The notes under the pieces: model-generated
What the model was told of the DNA's origin: nothing
Database searches by the model: none
What the model saw: the letters and a program-made list of their open reading frames with translations, nothing else
Assembly: GCA_036925085.1 (NCBI GenBank)
Contig: JAUPFP010000013.1
Span: 124,001-188,000, forward strand
Length of the DNA: 64,000 bases
From: Brachycybe producta
Taxonomy: Eukaryota > Arthropoda > Diplopoda > Playtdesmida > Andrognathidae
Direction: 5' to 3'
Shown: in pieces, positions 55,301-64,000 of the stretch
Layout: every line of letters starts with the position of its first letter
Position numbering within the stretch: the first letter of the stretch is position 1
Position numbers and translations under genes: made by a program

Positions 55301-58300
55301 CCTTAATCATTCTCAAAATATGCGACTGCTCTAAGCTCGAGTTCCGAGAAGTTATCTGTGGTTCCGTCTCAGCTTGGTCTGAACTTAGGGGCTCGTAAAC
55401 ATCCAAAGTCCGTGTTCGCATTATCTCGCTAGAGTCGTGACGATCCAAAGTTGGCGGTTTCTTTAACTCTTTACGACGGTCCAAAACCAATGGAGGATCG
55501 ACCTCGCCACCCTCCAAAACAAACCAAGACTAAAAACGAGCAAACAAGCATCTTATTGAATATTCAATTGGTTCATAAGAGTTTATGACAGCAGTAACGA
55601 ACAGATAATCCGGAAACAAAATCCCTTGCGAAATTAAGGCTATCACTGAAATAGGACGACTGCTGCAACTTTGAATTCAAATTTTCTGAAGAATCGTGCG
55701 GCAAAGGAATTATGTTTACAGGTATTTTAACATAATCCTCGGGAAAATAACGACCAGCTACACAAAAAACGGGATAAAACTATGATTGCAAGTAACTTAT
55801 AAAAGAAAGTTACGACAGAAATACCTCCAAAACAAAAAAATATGATGAGAAAAGGAATTAACCACAAGAAAAATAAAGTCGTCGCCTTCCGCGTTATCGA
55901 TCGAACGAAAAGAAGAAGCCATGTGTCGAACGTGTGAACCGACGAAAACAAACAGTAGAAAAGCGAGAATAACCTGAACAACAACCTTCCGATAGCTGTC
56001 GAGGCTACAAAATCTAAAAAAAAAACAGAAAATTATGGAAAAACACCACAAATCTCACCTTTAAATCAGAAATCACAAACTTTCGAAAGATAAAAGCAAA
56101 GTGACGATTCGCCCGAATGTCGATTGTTGCTGCGATAAGCCCTGAAAGTGTCTCAGCATGCTCCTTCGCTGATGATTCATATCACCATCGTCGTCCTCCG
56201 TCTCCGAGTCGAGACCTAAAACAACATAAGATTTCAGTCAATTCAACAAACGTCTGCAGCTTTTCGGATTATGATTACCAAAACTGTTTCGGATGACATG
56301 ATAGCGACGAAACTGGTTGCAGACCGAACCGTTCGTTCTGGTGCTCGTGCTACTAGCACTGAAGGTTCTGCCAACGTTGCTACTTCCTCGAGTCATCGAA
56401 GGAGTCGGACAAGGTCTTGTCGGTGTTACGTCGCTCACATAGTCAAAACTTTTCATAAGTTTCCAAAAATTTATTGACAAATCGAACCAGCGAAACGTAT
56501 AAATGATAGATAAAAAGTAGAAAAACCTTTTCGAATAGGAGTAATCCGACTTATCACTGAAATAGAAACATAAACAACAGGCAAAACAGTTAAGTTGAGT
56601 TAACTTAGAAATGAATTGAAAGTCCTGAAGAATGACGAGACTTGAAAAAAAAAATGTGCCACAAAGCCAAAATATGTTTTTAAAATCACCAATAAAAAGC
56701 TTATTTAAAAAAAATATAAATATATAACCATGAATACCCCCTTGCGTAATTCATTAACAGTGAAAACCGTTTACCACGAAATGTAAAGGACTGTGAATAT
56801 TTTTTCATCTTAAACAATATTCGTGTTAAAAGAATTTTATTGCTACTATTTCAATTCAGACGAAATGAAAATACATTTCGTGTTATTCAAATGTTTCGTG
56901 TTGTGTACGGTTTTCACTGTAACCTTCTAGTTACTAAGACACTTTTTAAGTTTTCCGCTTGACTTGAAGCACTGACACATTTATAACAAGAAAAGATAAT
57001 TGCCATTTCCAAATTGTTATAAAAAGATTCCTTTTTTTTTAAATATGAATGTTAAAGAAAAAGAAGATAAATTCTTTAATCGTCTAGTTTCTAACACATT
57101 AAAATGCTAGAAGAAGGTCGTTTTATGGACATGACCCAAACCTCAAGTAAATAAAAAACAAAATTAAGTGTGACGCGGTCACCATTCGAAGTCATTCTCG
57201 ATTGAGCAACAAAAATGTTTGCTTTTGTATGTAAATCAACTCAAAACACAAGTTGTGTAATTATATATTCTGTATAAATTTATACATGTCTGTGCATCAG
57301 GTTACGTAAATTACACTTTCATTTGAAAAATTAACACTTTTTTGAATCATATTTGTAAAAGAAGATTCTCATAATTAACCTGAAAAGAAAGAAAAAAAAC
57401 AGTTGCAACAAAATGAAAGTGGGTCACAAAAAGGCACACAACACAAAAGCACCACCAAAATTCCAGTTTTATTCATTGAGTATTAATATTGTCATTTTAA
57501 GTGCACGAATTATGATGTATGACAACAGTATGTGCGTGCGTGTGGGTGTCATCGGACTCTTGTCCCATCATTTAGCAATTTATCAATTCACTTTTGTGAC
57601 TTTTTTTTTGAAGATTAGAAAAAAAAAGGTGGTTATAGCTGTCAACTTGAATAGCGTAAAATGACTTTTAAAAAAACATCTATCTTCCCCCCTTCAGGTT
57701 ATTTCTTGTCACTTCCTCACTTTCACTTATTGTATAAAAATGTTCTTCCTGAACAGGTTGAAAACGAGGTAAATAAGTAATATGGGTAATCATTATTTCG
57801 AATCTGTGTTCTCACAACAGAAAACTAGTTTTCCTTTTCAAATTTTTCATGAACAATCATCTTGAAATTCGTGTTATTTGTATCAGCACGACACAGTTAT
57901 ATTTTCTTTTTAACAAACATACACCTGTAAACGTCACAACTAAAGTGGAAAATAACGTATTCTAACCTCCACCAGTGAAAACTTCTCCAACTATCTCAAG
58001 TGATTAATGAAGCATTTCATTAATAATTCAATATAACATTGCATTTTCGTATTTTTCACTTTGCCACGAATAGACATAACCCCCTTATAACTAGAGATGG
58101 GACGAATCCTAAAAGGTTCTCGATTCTTCATATAAGAATCCTATATTTATTCATTATGAAGATGCAAATAAAAGAAATAATATTAAATATTAAATTATTA
58201 ATAATAAAAAAACAAGTGTGGCTTCACTCAGGGTCACTGCCACAAGGTGATCCACGGGTACCACCGAAATTACAACAATCGCCGTTTTTGTTTGTTAGCG

Positions 58301-61300
58301 GACGTCAATGGAATTAAAACTAATTTTACCAAAGTTTTTAACAGTTTTTTTAGGTTAGGATTCGAAAGACGAAAAAAACGCGAAGATTCGAGTTGTCGAA
58401 TCTCGAATATTTTTCAAGGTTCGAATTGTCTCATCCCTACTTATAATCACTCAGTAAAAATAGGCTTTGGAGAATCCGGCAAATATTACTTTGTATAAAA
58501 AACCGTATGAATAACTTAAGTCATAAACAACAGTTTTATAGAATGGTTAAACCGACTATAAAAATTTAATAACCATATGGTTGTGGTTACTGTGCGGTTT
58601 AGTTGGTTACCAAATGGTTATCATTTTTGTTTTGTTACTTTCAGATGATTTTGTGCGTATTGAAAATTACATCTTGTGGAATCATTAGGGTGGAATTCAA
58701 ACAAAGCATGAGAAAATGGGTATTTCGTCATATGAACTAAAGTTCTGCTTTTTTTCTTAACCGTGGGTATCTCTGGGTGCTACATACATTTCTACCTGAA
58801 CGTGCATGGCTTCACTCAACCGGCATATTATATTATTGCAAAGGCCTACCCCCGTACCTAAACCAAACAATTTTCTGTCCCACAATCCCTTTTTTTCTTT
58901 TCTCGAATGAATTCCACAAGAAAGCGACTCCACCCTTCTCCCTTCAACATTACCCATTTACTTATTTCGTAACAATTTTAAAATTGCGTGCCAAATACTC
59001 AAAAATTTAAAACTTCGCCAACTCATATTCATGTTTGTAATGCACGACAGCGAAAGGTTAGTGTCAAGGAAGTGAAACACACACACACACACACACACAC
59101 AGGTAACAAAAGACACAACAAGGACAACTGCTGTTGCTGCTGCTGCTGCAAAAAAAAACAAGTAATAACTTAATAAACGTTTGTTGTAACACACCCACTC
59201 ACAACCAGACCAACAATGTCCGGTGTTATGACAGAATAGAAAACAAAATAAAACAGAAATCATGTCCCAAAATGACCCCGTGGATCATACCTTGTAAAAC
59301 ACACACAACAATACGACAAGCAGGGTTCATACCCGAAATAAAACAATCCGTTTCCCTGACTATTCTTGTCTCATTTCCCTGACCAATTTAAACTTCAAAG
59401 CAAAAAACAAAAAACAATGAGCAAAAACCTATTGAGAACCTGAAAAACTAAATTATATTTTGAAAAAAAAAAATTGTTAATGAAATTTACAGAATAAAGT
59501 ATAAAAAATTAAATTATTTATAAAATATTAAAATTATTTAATTAAAAACAATTTTTTTTTTTCGTCTTTCCCTGACTTTTTCAAAAAATAAAGACTACTT
59601 TCCCTGACTCATTTTCATTTCGATGACTATTTTCCCGGTCGGTATGAACCCTGTACGGGCGGACTGAGATTGAGATGTGCAACACATATTGCGCTCTCTT
59701 CCTATGACCAAGATGGATCACACCTGGCGATTATCCAACAAGCTGGAAATAGACATCGCCACCCAATCAAACTCAACAGAGATACACAAACTCACATTGT
59801 CAGAAAATAAACAAACAAAAAAAAAAGAAAATTGAGAAAACCTAAATAAATAAATAATGAATTCTCATGAGTCGGAGGCTGGGAGGAGGAGGGGGTCAAG
59901 TGTAGAAGAAGAAGATACGAGTTCAACAGAACCAACAAAAACGGCTGATAAATTAAACCAAAAAGCCGCTTTTTCCAAACGTTCAAGACTTCGAGTAGAC
60001 AGACCACAGTGGATCATCATCGATCGGTAATTAGAAAAATACATTATAAACCTCATTTACCAAGTTGGTTCGTAAATGAGGTTCATACGGGCATAAATAA
60101 AAGTGTTATAGAAACTAGAAGGGTCACAATTATCAATCTCATATGGATATTTTCGTGTTTATTATATTTTTTTAAAATTACCGTTTTTTTTTTTCTAGAC
60201 AAAAATTTAAAAAAGGTGAAGTGCAAAATAATGAAGTTTAAAAAAAAAGGTTTTTAGAGGAAGCGAGCGAGAGACAGAGAGAGAGAACACGATGTTCATT
60301 TCCTTTCCTCCGGATGAACTCTTAATTTTTTAAGATTTTTTTTCAACTTATACGATTATCTACGCCTATGAGCAATAAAAAACACGGAAGAAGTTCACAA
60401 AGTTCATTGAGGAGGCGGTTTATAACGATTATGAAGCTGCACAAATGGCAAACCCACGGCCCACTGCTACAATAATATTTGGAATTGTTTTATACGAAAA
60501 GAGTACAAATTACAAAGATGAACGAAGACCAGAAAAGATTAACGTTTCTCGCGTTGTACCCCCTCTTCCCCTTCATCAAAGTAAAATCCCCCTCTCAATC
60601 CCAAATGAACTGATGACTCATGTAGTTAATACTTAAAAGTCTCCTTTCCCCTCCTCTCCCTAACCCTTGAGTACTTACTTAACTTTGGACACGATACAAA
60701 AATCCAAAAAAGAACGTTTACTTTGAAACATCTTTCAAAATTATATTTTAAACTATGTTTAGAAGAGAAAAAGAACTAAAGAAAGATAGCTGCTGAACAA
60801 CGTAAACATTTGTATATAAATCAAATGAAGTTATGTTTTTTACATTCTTGAAAGGGGGAGGGGGGCAGCGCGCCCCAGCCCCCCCCCCCTTCTTCAACAA
60901 ACTTAATTTAACGTAACTCCACCTCTCATCACCGATATAAAAAAAACCTATAGTGTTTATCCAGTTCTATAAGCGATCTGTTTCGGGTTTTAAGAGATAC
61001 CACCAACGTTCATACTTTTTTAATCCGTCCCCATGAAAATACTACAGTAAAACCTGAATAAAACGGAATCCTGTGATTCCAGACAATTTGTTTTCCGTTC
61101 TAGCAGTTTTCCGTTTTATAGAGGTGCGTAAAAACAAACTTAATAGGGTAAAGTTCACTGCTTTTTTTTTTCGTTTAATCAGGATTCCGTTTTATCCAGG
61201 TTTTACTGTATTACGTGATCCAGCGGATTCCAGGAACCACTTTAGTTTCTAACACAATTCTAATTTCTCTTTATTGTTTGCTCTTGAAAAGTAGAATAAA

Positions 61301-62101
61301 CGCTGAGTTCCAAAAAAAAAAATCAGCTGTTCGTGAAACATCTTAATAAGAGTCGGTAACGAAGAATACGTTTCGCAATTGAACAGATTTATTAAATGGC
61401 TTCGACGTTTCTAAACTGAGAACTAGAAATATGAGAACCAGCACGCAAAAGTCTCGACGTTTTTCCTGTACAAAAGAAAACGTTTTCGACAACATTAGAA
61501 CAGTTGTTACTCGGAAAGAGAAACTTACGTTCGATCCAGCGTGTTCGAAGAATCTTGTTCCGAACCACCGTTTCCAGTAAGCCTTGCAGGAGAAGAAACA
61601 GTGGCGTTGACGAAAAAAGACCTTTCTGGAGGAATGTCCTCGAGAAGACCGGCAAAATTAACGTCCGTTGTCTGTTCGTATTGAAAAACGTTTTCCTGAT
61701 AACTCGACGAGACTAAAGACCGAGAGGCTGAAATCGTCTTCGTTGCCGCTTCGCGACGATGGCGCCGCACGGAAATCCGGTCCTCACTCAAAATCCGATC
61801 AAAAACAACCGAAGAATCATCCAAAGACGACGCGGAATTTGACCGACTTCTACTACTCGATCGTCGACTGTTTGTTTCTCCACTTTGACTGTTCGCTTCT
61901 CGTTGTAACGCGAACGAAACTCCGTCGTTCTGATCGCCTAAAGTATGATGAATGTGGTTATGATTATGATAATGACCGTGGTGTTGATGTTGATGATGAT
62001 GAAACTGTTGAAATTGAACAACTTTCGCACTACCGCGTAAATACGGTCCTGTGGAATTTCCGGACAAAGCCAAAGGGCTTTGGACCACACCGGAATTTCG
62101 T
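52355..62101 (-). CDS. SUN-domain protein (SUN1/SUN2-like), 5' end not found
   Basis: SUN proteins span the inner nuclear membrane and bind KASH peptides to form LINC bridges to the cytoskeleton. Twelve exons join with consistent phases: 62101-61529, 56448-56279, 56215-56081, 56013-55825, 55757-55618, 55529-55285, 55023-54810, 54245-54080, 54023-53638, 53313-53146, 53074-52982 and 52477-52355, for about 866 visible residues. The N-terminal nucleoplasmic part is Ser/Arg- and His-rich. A transmembrane stretch (TTLFFLWLIPFLIIFFCFGG region) is in 56013-55825, and a coiled-coil candidate (YSRLEGLLIRLEEKVVKLEN) is in 55023-54810. The SUN domain has STRCSETY (KASH-linking Cys), FGIPLWYNNNSPRTVIQ, GECWAF, FSIEHIPRSLS, GHPDYTCLYRFRV. 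Donors GTTTGT and GTTTCC are weak but phase-supported. The first exon lies upstream of 62101. Confidence 0.88.
54370..54690. mobile_element. Dispersed long-TIR MITE in SUN intron
   Basis: AGAAACTAGAAGGGTAGCTC with TTTCACGTTGATATC on the left and TTAACATGAAATACCATTAAG with TTTTCTAGTTTCACTT on the right match the 46625-46978 element. Diverged copy. Confidence 0.55.
58092..58439. mobile_element. MITE (TAGAGATGGGACGAATC ends), simple copy
   Basis: The left end TAGAGATGGGACGAATC and the right end GAATTGTCTCATCCCTA form an imperfect TIR. The 348-bp body is the uninterrupted version of the composite at 38420-39750. Confidence 0.7.
59321..59653. mobile_element. hAT-type MITE (CAGGGTTCATACC ends)
   Basis: CAGGGTTCATACC at the left and GGTATGAACCCTG at the right are exact inverted ends. 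Several TTTCCCTGAC motifs occur inside. CAG...CTG ends point to hAT. A clear 8-bp duplication was not confirmed. Confidence 0.7.
61045..61208. mobile_element. pogo/Tigger-like MITE (CAGTAAAACCTG ends)
   Basis: CAGTAAAACCTGAATAAAAC at the left and, read from the right, CAGTAAAACCTGGATAAAAC form the TIR, flanked by TA on both sides. Size 164 bp. Confidence 0.75.
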
Positions 62102-64000
62102 CTTTAAATAGAAAAACAAAATCAATAATTTAGAAATTAGATTTTAGAACTTTATTTTTTAATTCATTCGTTTTTGTTCAAAATGTCGAAACCGCCAATC
62201 TCTTATCAGAACAACCGGAAAATGACACTGCTAATTAAAGTCAATGACATAAATTGGTCATTTTTATCAATGGTTCCACGCCACCGGTGGTCCAAGCTTT
62301 ATAACATCGTATTCGCATAGACGGTGGTGCCATCTGCCAAAAAATAAAACCCCTGGAGAGCTAGCTCTATTTCAGCACGTGAAATATAAAAAATCGTATT
62401 TGGCAAGCGGCCAAAATATGGTGACGTCACTCGTCAAAGACATTCATTTTATTTTTATCCGATCAACGGACCAACTTGGCTTCAAAAACAATGCGGTTTT
62501 ACGATTTCAACGATAAAAATAAGTTAAAAACGTCAGTCCTGGAGGCCAATTTCTTATAGAAGGACCTCCAAAACTGCGACCTCCTACCCTTTTAACAATT
62601 ATCAAAACACAAAATAAAAACCAAATTTCCAATTTAAAAAAAAAAAAAAATCCGCACAACACCGCAATATTGAAAAATATCCGCGGAAATTCTTACAAAT
62701 ACGAGCCGCTTAGCCTCTAAACAATTTGAAACGTAGTCTACGAGACTATTATATAGATTGCTCCAAACATGTGCTAAACTATAATCGAAATACTTTGAGG
62801 CGATAGCGGATGATAATAATCGAAATATATTATAAAAATCCGCCTTTCTCTCATCCCTTCTAACCGCACAACATGAACCACGCGCTCGATAACAAAACTA
62901 TGGTGACGTCACCTAGCTCCTCCCTTCTCTATCCGTTTTGCCTGGAGAAATTTCGCTCATTCATTTTAGCTCCTCCTACCTTCGTAGGATCTAATCATGG
63001 GCACGTTTCACTTAAGCCACGCCCTTTTTCGCGCCATTGCTTTTAGCTCCTTCCCTTCCAATCAATCAATCTTCGTTCAAGAATCAATCATATGTTTAAA
63101 CTTTTCTCCCTCTCGATTAATTTTATATATTAAGGGACTTCTGTTGCTTACGTTCTTGACGTTGTTGCTGTTATTTGCGGCGAAATGGAACACGAACGTC
63201 CGTCACACCTACTTCTAAGCATCATTGGACTGCAACTACTACTATTATTATTATTAGTAGTAGTAGTAGGAGAGTTCCTCAAAGCGCCGCTCACTCTCAT
63301 TGTTTCTATTTCTGATTTATCACATGACAGTCACAATGAAAAGAAGAAGAAAATTTCGCGCGTTTCAAGTTTGATAACAGAAAAGAGGAAAAAGAATGTG
63401 ATTAAAATCAAAATCCCTTTAATTTCCTTCTTTCTGTAACCATATAGCAACTCAATATATCACACACGTACACTTTCACACAGCTGTTGACATCAATTTC
63501 CGGTTAATTAGATGATTTCAGTTGTAAAACAAAACATAACTTTCAAATAAAATTCCAAGCGATTGAAAATCACGACGAACTACAAGAAAAATCAACTAAA
63601 TTGTGAGCGCGGCGCGACTGACCGGAAATGGAACAAGTTCTAAAACAAATTTAAAAAACAAATAAAGGAAAACTCTTAAATTTGATTGGACAAAGTCGTT
63701 ATTGACGTCATAACAACGTTCGCAACAAGGCGGTTAAAAATACTTCAACCAATACCGTACAAGAGACGTGAATTCACACAATTGTTGTGAATTTTCGATC
63801 TGCAAGATATAAATAGAAACACTAGTGCCACCTATTGGATACCGTTCAAATAAAAGCCAACTTGACTTTAGCGCGAAGATTTGAAGCCAAAACGTGTCCG
63901 CCATTGAAAGTTTGGAGAAAAGTGAACGAATATGGCGTTAACACATTCTTCAATTCATTATAAAAATCTTTTCAGATGACAATTTTTGCTTCATAATTAT
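62102..64000. other. Upstream SUN intron or 5' region, no exon identified
   Basis: The first SUN exon should lie here or beyond the window, because the 62101 exon begins mid-codon after a clear TATTTAAAG acceptor. The region has CGCC-rich patches at about 63880-63910, including ATGGCGGACACG on the minus strand at about 63904, which could be a start codon. It also has TGACGTCAC motifs at 62420, 62900 and 63700, and a TTA/TAG microsatellite at 63238-63270. I cannot join these to the gene. Confidence 0.35.

Larger units (their letters stand above)
56449..61528. other. Large SUN intron with MITEs and microsatellites
   Basis: No additional SUN exon was identified with confidence between the phase-compatible exons at 56448 and 61529. 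A minus-strand open stretch at about 59865-60045 is coding-like in composition but unplaced. Microsatellites include (CA)n at 59079-59100 and a GCT/GCTGCT run at 59128-59150. Confidence 0.45.

Noticed and set aside
59865-60056. Minus-strand coding-like stretch (STRSLERLEKAAFWFNLSAV...) in the large SUN intron
   Set aside because: Ends in a stop and cannot be joined in phase between the neighbouring SUN exons. An alternative 3' exon is possible but unsupported.
63185-63439. 84-codon ORF with a hydrophobic N-terminus
   Set aside because: The hydrophobic run comes from a TTA/TAG microsatellite and the tail from AT-rich sequence.

Overview
This is an AT-rich animal nuclear window with split genes, short introns and dense transposable elements. 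An arthropod is the best fit: an interstitial array of the five-base telomere unit TTAGG (read as CCTAA) occurs at about 8477-8549 and again at about 17006-17066, and that unit is the ancestral arthropod telomere repeat. DMC1 and ALKBH5 are both present, which argues against Drosophila-like flies. A crustacean or chelicerate is plausible, but the sequence alone does not settle it.

The left part (about 1-34.5 kb) is a cluster of an unrecognised two-exon secreted peptide family. Exon 1 encodes a near-constant 14-residue signal core (MKFLTxLVxAVLIV). After a phase-0 intron, exon 2 starts with AISAA, then a conserved EERLDRREP-like segment, then a variable Thr/Ser/Pro-rich tail. I count ten copies or remnants on both strands: four short intact members (one is a duplicate pair), five broken ones, and one large member (31761-34497). 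The large member carries a helical domain and nine near-identical 18-residue Ser-rich repeats. The cluster is broken up by repeats: a recent 4.6-kb direct duplication (5530-10146 and 14072-18646), a hAT-like element inside a non-LTR reverse-transcriptase remnant, Helitron-like ends, an LTR-type insertion, minisatellites, and a TIR element that itself carries the TTAGG array.

The right part (about 34.7-64 kb) holds conserved single-copy genes: RPP21 (minus, 34709-41981), ALKBH5 (minus, 44784-46494), NUDT1/MTH1 (minus, 47297-47920), DMC1 (plus, 48532-51532) and a SUN-domain LINC-complex gene (minus, 52355 to beyond 62101, with its 5' end not identified). An intronless FKRP-like glycosyltransferase ORF (plus, 36398-38326) lies antisense inside RPP21 intron 1. 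It is open for its full length except for two in-frame TAG codons, one at the tryptophan of the PWDxD motif.

The conserved genes act separately: tRNA 5' processing, m6A removal, nucleotide-pool cleaning, meiotic strand exchange and nuclear-envelope tethering. The two most unusual items are the secreted peptide cluster with its extreme Ser-repeat member and the FKRP-like ORF with paired TAGs. The TTAGG-carrying transposon, supported by an exact target duplication and an unoccupied site elsewhere in the window, is the best-documented mobile-element observation.
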